Assembly (NCBI GenBank): GCA_031551045.1
Contig: JAVBOD010000004.1
Location: forward strand, 1-11,481
Direction: 5' to 3'
DNA length: 11,481 nt
From: JAVBOD01 sp031551045
Lineage (GTDB): Bacteria; Bacteroidota; Bacteroidia; Bacteroidales; UBA932
This document shows, piece after piece, positions 1 to 7,796 of the stretch (position 1 is its first letter; the number at the start of each line of letters is the position of its first letter). The notes beneath the pieces were generated by a model. It was given only the letters and a program-made list of their open reading frames with translations, was not told where the DNA came from and ran no database searches. Both the position numbers and the translations under genes were made by a program.

Positions 1-1260
1 GGCCGCCCGCCACGGTGGATTATCCGTTGGGGCATTACGCTGCTGTTTATAATTGTCGGCGGATTGCTGGCCGGCAGTTATTTCTTTTCGTATCCCGAAG
101 TGGTGTCGGCACGTATGGTCGCCACCAGCAAAAACATGCCGGTGCCGCTCATCGCCAAGACCGGCGGGCGTATCGATACACTGTTTGTGAAAGATAAGCA
201 AACGGTGGCAACCGGCGATTTTTTAGCCATTATCGACAATCCGGCCGCTTTTAGTGACGTGCAACGCCTCAAAAAAGAATTGCAGGCCTTTCAACCGTTT
301 TTTATCGATTTCAGCGCTGCTTATTTCCGTACATTCCCGGCAAACCTGCAATTGGGCGATTTGCAGCAAGCTTATTTCAACTTTCTGAAAAGCTATAAGG
401 ACTACGACGATTTTGTGGAGGCCGACTATCATCGGAAGAAAATAGATGTCGTAAAAAAACAAATAGCAGCTCAGCAAAAATTGCAGCAACAATCGCGGAA
501 ACAGTTGCCATTACAACAAGAACAGGTGGCTATTGCGGCCAAGATGTACAGCATGGACTCTACGCTTTACACGCAACGTGCGCTCTCGCTGGTGGAGCGC
601 GAGCGCACGCGCAGCGCCTATCTGCAAAGCCGCCAGGGGTTCGAGAATACGAAAACCGGCCTCGACAATATGCAGTTGTCCATCCTGCAATTGGAGCAAA
701 GTATTTTCGATATCCGGCAGCAGGGCGAGGAGCAGCGCAAACAGCTTCAGATAACCCTGCTCGGCGCTTTTGACAACCTGCAAAATCAAATCGTGGTGTG
801 GGAACAATCCTATCTTGTCGCAAGCCCCATTGACGGAACGGTCGCGCTCACCCAATTCTGGCAGAAAAACCAGCACGTTCCGGCCGGCGAAACGCTGCTA
901 ACGGTGGTGTCACATGATGATACGCAAATCGTCGGGAAAATATACCTTCCGGTGAAAGGCGCCGGGAAAGTAAAAAACGGACAAGACGTAAATATTAAGC
1001 TGGATAATTTCCCGTTTATGGAGTACGGGATGATACGCGTGAAAATCGAAAATATCTCGGCGGTGCCGGTTACCATTAATCAGGAAAAGCAACATATTGT
1101 GGAAGTAAAACTTCCTTCTCCGCTCAAAACGAACTATGGCATCGCCCTCACTTTTACGCAGGAAATGCAGGGAACGGCCGAAATTATTACCGACAACCGC
1201 CGCCTGATAGAACGCCTGGTGCAGCCCGTAAGGGCCGTGTTCAAACAGTACCGCGACTAA
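1..1260 (+). CDS. HlyD-family membrane fusion / secretion protein (5'-truncated by window edge)
   Basis: The reading frame is open from base 1 to the TAA at 1258-1260 (419 residues visible), so the true start lies upstream. A hydrophobic segment at about residues 9-27 (following R-W-I-I-R-W) looks like the single inner-membrane anchor of periplasmic adaptor proteins. Residues about 45-75 form the first half of a biotinyl/lipoyl-like domain (GGRIDTLFVKDKQTVATGD). A long Q/K/E-rich helical region, about 82-265, fits the adaptor coiled-coil hairpin. The second lipoyl half returns at about 271-305 (ASPIDGTV, then VPAGETLLTVV), followed by a beta-rich domain to the end. Known family role: bridging an inner-membrane ABC or other exporter to an outer-membrane channel. 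A peptidase-containing bacteriocin-type ABC exporter upstream is a reasonable guess but is not visible. The gene ends 160 bp before nadK and is probably a separate unit. Confidence 0.88.
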   Translation, partial: GRPPRWIIRWGITLLFIIVGGLLAGSYFFSYPEVVSARMVATSKNMPVPLIAKTGGRIDTLFVKDKQTVATGDFLAIIDNPAAFSDVQRLKKELQAFQPFFIDFSAAYFRTFPANLQLGDLQQAYFNFLKSYKDYDDFVEADYHRKKIDVVKKQIAAQQKLQQQSRKQLPLQQEQVAIAAKMYSMDSTLYTQRALSLVERERTRSAYLQSRQGFENTKTGLDNMQLSILQLEQSIFDIRQQGEEQRKQLQITLLGAFDNLQNQIVVWEQSYLVASPIDGTVALTQFWQKNQHVPAGETLLTVVSHDDTQIVGKIYLPVKGAGKVKNGQDVNIKLDNFPFMEYGMIRVKIENISAVPVTINQEKQHIVEVKLPSPLKTNYGIALTFTQEMQGTAEIITDNRRLIERLVQPVRAVFKQYRD

Positions 1261-1287
1261 TAGCTTCTTAATTTCACATCCTGTAAA

Positions 1288-1326
1288 GGCTGATAACCGG
1301 AAGATGAAATTCGAGGGTTATCAGCC
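1288..1326 (+). repeat. 11-bp inverted repeat after the HlyD-type gene (possible 3' hairpin)
   Basis: GGCTGATAACC at 1288-1298 is matched perfectly by GGTTATCAGCC at 1316-1326, leaving a 17-nt loop. It begins 28 bases after the HlyD-type stop codon and ends about 55 bases before the predicted nadK -7 element, so a transcript-end hairpin for the upstream gene is the simplest reading. It is not followed directly by a T-run, so it is not a classic intrinsic terminator; an operator or an mRNA-stability hairpin is also possible. Confidence 0.5.
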
Positions 1327-1380
1327 CAATGGTGTATTTTATAAATTTAGCCCAAAAAACGTTAATCTATTATTTTTTCG

Positions 1381-1388
1381 TATATTTG
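1381..1388 (+). promoter_or_regulatory. Predicted Bacteroidota -7 promoter element for nadK
   Basis: TATATTTG is a perfect match to the Bacteroidota -7 consensus TAnnTTTG and ends 32 bases before the nadK ATG. I see no convincing TTTG at the matching -33 position. Its placement implies a short leader and supports the ATG at 1421 over in-frame starts further upstream, which would put the promoter inside the coding region. Confidence 0.5.
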
Positions 1389-1420
1389 AAGTTTATAACG
1401 GAGTAAGTAAGATTTTATAC

Positions 1421-2299
1421 ATGAATATAGCCCTTCACGGACGAAAATTTAGTAGCGATTGCCTGCCTTTTGTTGAGCAACTGATGGAAGCGTTGGCCGC
1501 CTGTAAAACTACCTTATTCGTCTATGAGCCTTTTTTACGATTTCTTCGGAGCGAGCTGCAAATGACACTTCCGGAAGTGCGTTCTTTTTCGAATGATAAC
1601 ACATTGCCGAAAGATACAGCTTGTTTTTTTAACATCGGCGGCGATGGAACATTCCTGGAGAGTATGGCGCTTATTCGTGATTCGGGCATTCCCACGGTGG
1701 GCATTAATTTGGGGAAGCTGGGCTTTTTGGCGAACGTGTCGTATAGCGATATTAAAGACTCCGTACGTGCTATTGTCGAAAGAAATTATATGCTCGAAGA
1801 AAGAGCCTTGTTACAGGTCGAGTCGGATATCTTACCGAAGCATATCTACCCTTATGCTTTGAATGAGATAGGCATACAACGCCATCACCCGGCCATGATT
1901 GGCGTGCGGGTAAAAGTGAATAGTGAAGAGCTTCCTACGTACTGGTCGGATGGATTATTAGTGGCGACTCCTACCGGTTCTACCGCTTATGCCATGAGCG
2001 TGGGAGGGCCGATTGTGATGCCGAATGCCAATAATTTTATCATTGCGCCGATTTCGCCCCATAACCTGAACGTAAGGCCGTTGGTAATTCCCGATAATTC
2101 AGTGTTGGAATTGTCTGTGTCGGCACGCAAAGGGAAGGCATTTTTTACGATTGACAACCAAGAAATAGAAATCCCGTCCGGCAGTCGAGTAATTGCACAA
2201 AAAGCGCCGTTTGCACTCCGGTTTATCCGTTTGCACGGTAACAGCTTCTTTGCTACCTTACATGAAAAGTTGGCATGGGGAACCGATAAACGTAATTAA
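1421..2299 (+). CDS. nadK: NAD kinase (ATP/polyphosphate-dependent)
   Basis: Phosphorylates NAD+ to NADP+ in the cytoplasm and is the committed source of cellular NADP(H). The 292-residue product has the family hallmarks: GGDGT at residues 73-77 (diphosphate-binding loop with the catalytic Asp), N-L-G-K-L-G-F-L-A shortly after, the NE pair at about 148-149 (NAD ribose/nicotinamide contacts), and TPTGSTAY at 183-190, followed by S-V-G-G-P. The length is normal for the family. I chose the ATG at 1421 because the protein then begins MNIALHGRKF, the usual beta-strand start. The frame continues open upstream to an ATG at 1304, but that adds 39 unconserved-looking residues and overlaps the hairpin and promoter. 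It is the first gene of the envelope cluster, 44 bp before the next. Identification is secure. Confidence 0.96.
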   Translation: MNIALHGRKFSSDCLPFVEQLMEALAACKTTLFVYEPFLRFLRSELQMTLPEVRSFSNDNTLPKDTACFFNIGGDGTFLESMALIRDSGIPTVGINLGKLGFLANVSYSDIKDSVRAIVERNYMLEERALLQVESDILPKHIYPYALNEIGIQRHHPAMIGVRVKVNSEELPTYWSDGLLVATPTGSTAYAMSVGGPIVMPNANNFIIAPISPHNLNVRPLVIPDNSVLELSVSARKGKAFFTIDNQEIEIPSGSRVIAQKAPFALRFIRLHGNSFFATLHEKLAWGTDKRN

Positions 2300-2343
2300 A
2301 CTTTTTAAAAAAGAATTTGTCTAACTAATAATCTTGTAGAAAT

Positions 2344-3123
2344 ATGCTGCAAAACCTAAAAAAAATAGTAATCTGCTTTTCTTTGTTGGCGGTTTCGTTC
2401 TTCGCATCTGCACAAAGATCCCCTGATTGTTATTTCAAGCTTTACCGGCACGATGTAGGCATCACCGGAGGGGCAACGTACTATATGGGAGATTTCAATG
2501 AGCGGTTTATACCCTTGCTACAACCCTCCTATTACGGCGGATTAATGTACCGGTTTCATTTTAATACTCAGCATGCTCTTCGGGCACAAGCGTCGTACGG
2601 GCATGTGCGCGGAGATGCTACGCATGCGCAAGATGCTTTGCCCGATCCGACCGGAAATCGCTGGAAATTCGATTGTCCGGTATTATTTATCGATGTGATG
2701 GGGGAAATCGGTTTTACTCCCTTGGATGTCGTTCATATACATAAAAAGCAACAGCGTTTATCTCCTTTTATCTTAATAGGGATGGGCTATATTTTGCGTT
2801 TCCCTGATAATAATTATGCCTCGCCTTTGCAAAATGATAAATCGAATGTAACCCGGCAATATTTTTCCATTCCTATCGGAGTGGGAGTCAAATACGTCGT
2901 TGCAAAACGCTATACGATAGGGGTAGAGTGGACTATCCGCAAAACATTTGTGGACGATATGGATAATTATAACGACCCGACTCCGGCAGGAACATCGTTG
3001 CTCAATACGGACTGGTTGTGTAATGTGGGTGTTACGTTAACTTACCGTATCCCCGAGCGGCGTTCTTGTGCGGCTTACCCCACCAAGAAGAAACGTTCGG
3101 CAATGGCGGAAAATATGCGATAG
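2344..3123 (+). CDS. DUF6089-type outer-membrane beta-barrel protein
   Basis: A 259-residue exported protein of unknown biochemical role. The signal peptide occupies about residues 1-23, with predicted cleavage after A-S-A before Gln24. The mature part starts with a conserved-looking D-V-G-I-T-G-G-A-T-Y-Y-M-G-D-F-N segment. It then has alternating hydrophobic/aromatic strands with polar turns (for example G-G-L-M-Y-R-F-H-F and S-P-F-I-L-I-G-M-G-Y), as expected of a small outer-membrane barrel. Position between nadK and uppS, and the N-terminal motif, match the protein I know as DUF6089 in Bacteroidales; the name is from memory, not a search. The tail after about residue 238 is basic (K-K-K-R-S) rather than a terminal barrel strand. 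The stop lies 17 bp before uppS, so the two are probably co-transcribed. Linkage to bamA suggests an envelope role, but that is inference. Confidence 0.82.
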   Translation: MLQNLKKIVICFSLLAVSFFASAQRSPDCYFKLYRHDVGITGGATYYMGDFNERFIPLLQPSYYGGLMYRFHFNTQHALRAQASYGHVRGDATHAQDALPDPTGNRWKFDCPVLFIDVMGEIGFTPLDVVHIHKKQQRLSPFILIGMGYILRFPDNNYASPLQNDKSNVTRQYFSIPIGVGVKYVVAKRYTIGVEWTIRKTFVDDMDNYNDPTPAGTSLLNTDWLCNVGVTLTYRIPERRSCAAYPTKKKRSAMAENMR

Positions 3124-3130
3124 AAATTCT

Positions 3131-3139
3131 AAAGGGAAG
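3131..3139 (+). promoter_or_regulatory. Shine-Dalgarno-like site deciding the uppS start
   Basis: AAAGGGAAG lies directly ahead of the ATG at 3141. Purine-rich sites of this kind are uncommon before other genes in this window. It supports starting uppS at 3141 instead of an in-frame ATG at 3066, which would overlap the upstream gene by 58 bp and add 25 residues outside the family fold. Confidence 0.5.
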
Positions 3140-3140
3140 T

Positions 3141-3878
3141 ATGCAAAAGGCTGTACAAAATACCCCGGCACACGTGGCTATTATTATGGATGGCAATGGG
3201 CGATGGGCTAAACGCAGAGGCATGATACGTTCGTTCGGGCATAGAAGTGCAGTGGAAGCGGTGCGGGCAGCTATTGAAGCAGCAGGAGAGGCCGGCGTAA
3301 AATACCTCACGCTGTATGCATTCTCGGAAGAAAATTGGAACCGCCCTCAGGAAGAGGTTAACAGTTTGATGCAACTATTGATAGATGCTGTAGAAAAAGA
3401 AACACCGCGATTGTGTAAAAATGGCGTGCGCCTTCGCTGCATTGGAAATATTGCTGCGTTACCTTCAAAAACAAGGGGGAAATTGCAGGAATGTATGAAT
3501 ATCACTGCTGGCGGGAAATTAGTAGATGTAATTTTGGCGCTTAGTTATAGCGGCCGCTGGGATATCGTGGAGGCTGCTAAAAAAATTGCGGAAGCCATGG
3601 CGAAAGGGGAATTAAATCCGACATCGCTCGATAATGCCTGTTTTGAGAACTATCTTAGCACAGCCGGTATTCCGGAGCCTGATTTATTAATTCGCACAGG
3701 CGGAGAGCAGCGCATCAGTAATTTTTTATTGTGGCAATTAGCCTACACGGAATTATATTTTACAGATTTATTGTGGCCGGATTTTCGCAGGGAACATTTT
3801 ACGGAAGCTTTAAAATACTACTATAGCCGCGAACGCCGGTTCGGCAAAACCAGCGAACAAATAGCGCCCAAAGAATGA
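3141..3878 (+). CDS. uppS: Undecaprenyl diphosphate synthase (cis-isoprenyl transferase)
   Basis: Condenses isopentenyl diphosphate units onto farnesyl diphosphate with cis geometry, making the C55 carrier lipid for peptidoglycan and surface glycans; acts at the cytoplasmic membrane face. The 245-residue product has the complete active-site set: H-V-A-I-I-M-D-G-N-G-R-W-A with catalytic Asp17, S-F-G-H at 31-34, F-S-E-E-N-W-N-R-P at 61-69, and the C-terminal substrate-binding motif R185-T-G-G-E with R191, S193 and N194-F195. It then has Y-F-T-D-L-L-W-P-D-F, typical of the family. Length is normal. The gene follows the DUF6089-type gene by 17 bp and precedes bamA by 66 bp; the bamA -7 element starts 23 bases after the uppS stop. 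Identification is secure. Confidence 0.97.
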   Translation: MQKAVQNTPAHVAIIMDGNGRWAKRRGMIRSFGHRSAVEAVRAAIEAAGEAGVKYLTLYAFSEENWNRPQEEVNSLMQLLIDAVEKETPRLCKNGVRLRCIGNIAALPSKTRGKLQECMNITAGGKLVDVILALSYSGRWDIVEAAKKIAEAMAKGELNPTSLDNACFENYLSTAGIPEPDLLIRTGGEQRISNFLLWQLAYTELYFTDLLWPDFRREHFTEALKYYYSRERRFGKTSEQIAPKE

Positions 3879-3901
3879 TATAAAAAATTCGAAAAAAAAC
3901 G

Positions 3902-3909
3902 TACATTTG
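3902..3909 (+). promoter_or_regulatory. Predicted Bacteroidota -7 element for bamA
   Basis: TACATTTG matches TAnnTTTG exactly, in the 66-bp gap after uppS, and ends 35 bases before the bamA ATG. No clear TTTG is present about 20 bp upstream, so the -33 half is weak. It would let bamA and the following chaperone genes be transcribed independently of nadK-uppS. Confidence 0.5.
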
Positions 3910-3944
3910 CATCCCATCCTTTAAACATACATTAGAAGAAGTAC

Positions 3945-6554
3945 ATGAAAAACTTACACAGACTGCTTACAAAGGTGAAACAAAAAGAATTGAGCATACT
4001 ATTGTGCACACTGTTTACAGTAGTGAATATAGCTACTTACGCGCAAACCGATACAACCACTGTAGAAAACAGCGATGTAACAACTTCTTCGTCACAGCAT
4101 AACCCGCAGGATTCCGTAAAAAGGGAAAAATTGCACATTGATTATAACAAACCGCAAGAATATGTAATTGCCGACGTAACGATTTCCGGCGTGAAATATC
4201 TTAATGTAGATCAGATTTTATCCATTTCGGGTTTAACGATTGGCGACACAATTATGATTCCCGGCGATGAAATTTCGCAAGTTATCAAAAAATTGTGGGC
4301 ACAACGTTATTTCTCCAATGTCGAAGTAACCGGAACGAAAGTCGGCGATAAAGCGTATTTGAATATCCATTTGGAAGAGCGCCCGCGTGTTTCGAAATGG
4401 GATTTTAAAGGAATAAAAAAGGGAGACCGCGATGATTTGCGAGACCGGTTGAAATTGCGTCCGGGCGGCGCTTTGTCCGATTATGTGGTGAATACATCCA
4501 TCGATATTATCAAGAAGTTTTTTGCAGAAAAGGGCTATTTGAATACGGAAGTGGATATTATTCAAACGAATGATACGATTGTAAAAAATGCCGTACAAGT
4601 AATCTTTGACGTTCATAAAAACGCAAAAGTAAAAATCAAGGAAATCAAATTTATTGGTAATAAAGAAGTTTCTTCCAATAAGCTACGCAAGCAAATGAAA
4701 AAAACGAAACAACTTTCGTTAAAAACAATTTTCAATAGCAAAAAATTTAAAGAAAAAGAATACGAAACCGATAAAGAGAATATCATTACATATTACAATG
4801 AAAAAGGTTTTCGTGATGCCGTTATTTTAAAAGATTCTATTTATCCTATTAATCACAAGCGCTTAGGAATTAAACTTACCGTAGAAGAAGGACAAAAATA
4901 TTACTTCCGGAATATTACCTGGGTGGGAAATACGCTATTTCCCTCGGAAGCATTGGACCGTGTGCTGAACATTAAAAAGGGGGACATATATGATGTGGTG
5001 TTAATGGATAAAATGCTTCATCAGGACCAGGGTTCTATCTCTACTCAATACATGGACCAAGGATATTTATTCTTCAACGTGATGCCCACGGAAGTAAATA
5101 TCGACAAAGATTCCATTGACCTCGAAATGCGTATTTTCGAAGGAAAGCCGGCCACTTTCAGCCAAATTATTATCAACGGTAATACGAAAACGAATGAACG
5201 GGTTATCCGCCGTGAACTCTATACGCGCCCCGGTTACTTATTCAGCAAAACAGCTTTTGAACGCTCGCTTATCGGCTTGTCGTCTTCTAACAACTACGAT
5301 GCTGAGAAGCTTACGAAGCAGGGAGAGGGCTGGAAAATGATTCCTAATGAAAAGGACGAAACGGTGAACCTCGAATTTAATGTGGAAGAAAAAGCGAACG
5401 ACCAATTCGAACTCTCCGGAGGATGGGGAGGTAATACGTTTGTGGGAAGCGTGGGTGTGCGGTTTGCCAATTTCTCGATACGCCGTATTTTCGATCCTAA
5501 AGCATGGCGCCCTGTTCCCAGTGGCGACGCCCAGTCATTGGCGTTGAAATTTCAAACCAACGGCCAGTATTATACCGCTTTTTCGGCGAATTTCATGGAA
5601 CCTTGGTTAGGAGGGAAGAAGCCTATATCTCTGTCGGTATCGGCCTATTTTACCCGCCAAACCAATGCCAACTGGATTACCCAAACGGCCACCAGCTGGA
5701 TGCACACAACCGGTTTTGCCGTGGGTATCGGCAATCGCCTGAAATGGCCCGACAACTATTTCACGTTGTATAACGAAATAAGTTTGCAACGTTATGTGTT
5801 GAAAGATTGGTATGGCTATTTTAGCTTCGACAACGGCACTTCCCATAACTTTAGCTACCGCATTGCGTTGGGCAGAAACTCTACCGACCAGCCGGTGTAT
5901 CCGCGGAGAGGTTCGGACTTTTCATTCAGCGTGCAGCTCACACCTCCGTATTCCTTATTCCGCGGCGATGTTGATTATGCAACGATGGATCCCAGCGAAA
6001 AATACAAATGGATTGAATACCACAAATGGAATTTTAAAGGAGTTTTATTTACCAATGTGGTGGGCGACTTAGTGCTCATGATGCGCGCGCAGTTCGGTTA
6101 TCTCGGCTACTACAACCGCAACCTGGGATACTCTCCTTTCGAAGGCTTTATATTGGGCGGCGACGGCATGTCGGGCTTTAATTACTACGGACAGGAAACC
6201 ATCGGATTGCGCGGCTATTTGAATTCGTCCATCACGCCCCGCGACCCTGTTACCGGCGCCTATACGGGGCACGTGTACGATAAATTCTCGTTTGAAATCA
6301 GGCATCCGATTATTTTACAGGGACAAACTCAAATTTTTGCCTATTTGTTCTTTGAAGGAGGCAATGCGTGGTCCGATATTAAGAACTTCAATCCGTTTGC
6401 TATCAAACGTTCGGCCGGTGTCGGCGTACGTGTGATGCTCCCCGTTGTCGGTATATTGGGCCTTGACTGGGGTTATGGTTTCGACGACGTACCCACCTAC
6501 AAAGGTAAAGCCAACGGAAGCCAGTTGCACTTTACTTTCGGGATGCCTATGTAG
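3945..6554 (+). CDS. bamA: BamA, outer-membrane protein assembly factor (Omp85 family)
   Basis: Central subunit of the BAM machine, which folds and inserts beta-barrel proteins into the outer membrane. The 869-residue protein starts with a signal peptide (cleavage predicted after T-Y-A33) and an S/T-rich linker at about 35-70. Five POTRA-like beta-alpha repeats follow at roughly 73-148, 149-225, 228-318, 320-398 and 400-475, seen by recurring G-V/G-N turn motifs (S-G-V-K-Y, I-G-N-K-E, V-G-N-T-L-F, I-N-G-N-T-K). The C-terminal barrel begins near D486 (Q-F-E-L-S-G-G-W-G-G). The lid-loop signature L-R-G-Y at 755-758 is the local form of the Omp85 VRGF/Y motif. The protein ends F-T-F-G-M-P-M, so the final residue is Met where an aromatic is expected in a classic barrel signal. 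It lies upstream of two Skp-like chaperone genes, a functional partnership. Confidence 0.96.
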   Translation: MKNLHRLLTKVKQKELSILLCTLFTVVNIATYAQTDTTTVENSDVTTSSSQHNPQDSVKREKLHIDYNKPQEYVIADVTISGVKYLNVDQILSISGLTIGDTIMIPGDEISQVIKKLWAQRYFSNVEVTGTKVGDKAYLNIHLEERPRVSKWDFKGIKKGDRDDLRDRLKLRPGGALSDYVVNTSIDIIKKFFAEKGYLNTEVDIIQTNDTIVKNAVQVIFDVHKNAKVKIKEIKFIGNKEVSSNKLRKQMKKTKQLSLKTIFNSKKFKEKEYETDKENIITYYNEKGFRDAVILKDSIYPINHKRLGIKLTVEEGQKYYFRNITWVGNTLFPSEALDRVLNIKKGDIYDVVLMDKMLHQDQGSISTQYMDQGYLFFNVMPTEVNIDKDSIDLEMRIFEGKPATFSQIIINGNTKTNERVIRRELYTRPGYLFSKTAFERSLIGLSSSNNYDAEKLTKQGEGWKMIPNEKDETVNLEFNVEEKANDQFELSGGWGGNTFVGSVGVRFANFSIRRIFDPKAWRPVPSGDAQSLALKFQTNGQYYTAFSANFMEPWLGGKKPISLSVSAYFTRQTNANWITQTATSWMHTTGFAVGIGNRLKWPDNYFTLYNEISLQRYVLKDWYGYFSFDNGTSHNFSYRIALGRNSTDQPVYPRRGSDFSFSVQLTPPYSLFRGDVDYATMDPSEKYKWIEYHKWNFKGVLFTNVVGDLVLMMRAQFGYLGYYNRNLGYSPFEGFILGGDGMSGFNYYGQETIGLRGYLNSSITPRDPVTGAYTGHVYDKFSFEIRHPIILQGQTQIFAYLFFEGGNAWSDIKNFNPFAIKRSAGVGVRVMLPVVGILGLDWGYGFDDVPTYKGKANGSQLHFTFGMPM

Positions 6555-6601
6555 ATTCGACATTCAATAATTTAAAGATGTTAAATTTTAAAAATACAAA
6601 C

Positions 6602-7117
6602 ATGAAAAAGTTATTTTTATTACTTGTTTTAATAACCGGCACCTATACTTTTGCCGCCGCTCAGAAATTTGCCTACGTGAATACGGAATATATACTGAAC
6701 AAAATTCCGGCTTATAAAACCGCCGACGGGCAAGTGGAAAAATTAGCCGAACAATATCAAAAAGAAGTGGAAGCGCTTTATCAAAAAGCAGACAACTTGT
6801 ATAAAACGTATCAAGCCGAAAAAGTATTACTGACGGATGACATGCGCCAACGCCGCGAAAGCGAGATCATTACTAAAGAAAAGGATGCTAAAGAACTGCA
6901 AAAGAAATATTTTGGCCCCGAAGGCTCCTTGGCGGCGAAAAGGGAAGAATTGATGAAACCTATACAGGATCAGGTTTATACGGCTATCAAAACCCTTTCC
7001 GATGAAGGCGGATATGCTATCATTTTTGATGTAACATCAAACCCTTCAATGATTTATACAAATCCCCGCTACGACTTGAGCGACAAAGTGTTGGAAAAAT
7101 TGGGATATCGGAATTAA
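6602..7117 (+). CDS. ompH: OmpH/Skp-family periplasmic chaperone, first copy
   Basis: Predicted periplasmic chaperone that holds unfolded outer-membrane proteins on the way to BamA. The 171-residue product has a signal peptide of about 20 residues ending F-A-A-A before Gln21. The mature protein opens with F-A-Y-V-N-T-E-Y-I-L, a common OmpH start, followed by a long charged coiled-coil from about residue 40 to 125 rich in K/E/Q (the Skp 'tentacle' helices). A closing beta segment, G-G-Y-A-I-I-F-D-V, completes the trimerisation body. I chose the ATG at 6602 because it starts the signal peptide MKKLFLLL; an in-frame ATG at 6578 would add eight polar residues ahead of it. The gap from bamA is 47 bp with no promoter seen, so co-transcription with bamA is likely. 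Confidence 0.92.
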   Translation: MKKLFLLLVLITGTYTFAAAQKFAYVNTEYILNKIPAYKTADGQVEKLAEQYQKEVEALYQKADNLYKTYQAEKVLLTDDMRQRRESEIITKEKDAKELQKKYFGPEGSLAAKREELMKPIQDQVYTAIKTLSDEGGYAIIFDVTSNPSMIYTNPRYDLSDKVLEKLGYRN

Positions 7118-7130
7118 ACAATTATCTTTG
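7100..7130 (+). promoter_or_regulatory. Predicted internal promoter for the second ompH
   Basis: TATCTTTG at 7123-7130 matches the -7 consensus TAnnTTTG. A TTG at 7100-7102 lies 20 bp upstream of it, the spacing expected for a Bacteroidota -33 element. The -33 half overlaps the last codons of the first ompH. The -7 element ends 26 bases before the ATG at 7157. This is the best-formed promoter of the plus-strand cluster. Confidence 0.55.
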
Positions 7131-7156
7131 TAACAATTAATCAGATTTAATAATAT

Positions 7157-7711
7157 ATGAAAAACTCAGTAAAATTATTTGCGGTTGCTTTATTAGCAAT
7201 GGTATGTAGCGCTGCCTCTGCTCAAACATTTAAATTCGGGCATATAAACTTGCAGGAATTGACGCTTTTGACACCGGATTACGATTCGGCCATGGTGAAG
7301 TTGAATGCATACGGCAAAAGCCTGGAAGAAGAGATACAAACGGCACAAACAGAGTTGCAAGCGAAATATGCCAGTTACCAAAAAAATCTAAATACTTGGA
7401 CAGCTGCTATTTTGGAACAAAAGCAACGTGAAATCAATGAGATGACCCAACGTGTACAGGAGTTTCAGCAAACTGCCGAAACAGATTTCCGGAATATGCA
7501 ACAAACATTGATGCGCCCGGTCATCGAAAAAGTGAACGCCACCATTACTAAAATCGGGAAAGAACAAGGTTTTACCTATGTTTTTGACGTAAGCACCGGC
7601 GCCATTCCGTATTTCAATACCGATCAAAGCACGGATTTAATGAGTGTGCTGAAAAAAGCATTGAGCATCCCGGCCGATAAAAAACTACCGGTAGCGCAAC
7701 CGCAACAGTAA
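7157..7711 (+). CDS. ompH: OmpH/Skp-family periplasmic chaperone, second copy
   Basis: Tandem paralogue of the preceding gene, same predicted role as a holdase for outer-membrane proteins in the periplasm. The 184-residue product has a signal peptide with cleavage after A-S-A22 before Gln23. The mature start F-K-F-G-H-I-N-L-Q-E-L mirrors the F-A-Y-V-N-T-E-Y-I-L of copy one. A coiled-coil spans about residues 55-130, and the closing segment G-F-T-Y-V-F-D-V matches G-Y-A-I-I-F-D-V. A Pro/Gln tail (K-L-P-V-A-Q-P-Q-Q) is unique to this copy. Between the shared ends the sequences differ greatly, so the duplication is old rather than recent. The start is fixed by the signal peptide. The gene is 39 bp from copy one, has its own predicted promoter, and is followed by a terminator. 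Confidence 0.92.
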   Translation: MKNSVKLFAVALLAMVCSAASAQTFKFGHINLQELTLLTPDYDSAMVKLNAYGKSLEEEIQTAQTELQAKYASYQKNLNTWTAAILEQKQREINEMTQRVQEFQQTAETDFRNMQQTLMRPVIEKVNATITKIGKEQGFTYVFDVSTGAIPYFNTDQSTDLMSVLKKALSIPADKKLPVAQPQQ

Positions 7712-7731
7712 TATACAACCCATCGAAACAT

Positions 7732-7761
7732 AGCCGCTTTTACTGTAAAGGCGGCTTTTTT
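7732..7761 (+). terminator. Intrinsic terminator after the second ompH
   Basis: AGCCGCTTTTA (7732-7742) pairs with TAAAGGCGGCT (7746-7756) around a CTG loop. The 11-bp stem has one G-U wobble, and six T's follow at 7756-7761. It sits 20 bases after the stop and should close the nadK-to-ompH transcription unit, making murI a separate unit. Confidence 0.85.
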
Positions 7762-7796
7762 AATACGTTTCAATGAATATTTACAAAAAAGTCGTA

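Noticed and set aside
223..876. Long open frames on the minus strand inside the HlyD-type gene.
   Set aside because: No family motifs, no start context, and they lie opposite a clearly conserved coding frame; they are compositional shadows.
1304..1420. Longer NAD kinase starting at the in-frame ATG at 1304.
   Set aside because: The extra 39 residues do not resemble the family start, and the extension would cover the inverted repeat and the TATATTTG promoter element.
2297..2340. Promoter for the DUF6089-type gene (TTTG at 2316, TAATCTTG at 2329).
   Set aside because: The elements are only 9 bp apart and the -7 has a mismatch; it would also give an almost leaderless message.
3066..3140. Longer UppS starting at the in-frame ATG at 3066, overlapping the upstream gene.
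   Set aside because: A purine-rich ribosome-binding site precedes the ATG at 3141 and the family fold begins just after it; the overlap region is the coding tail of the DUF6089-type gene in another frame.
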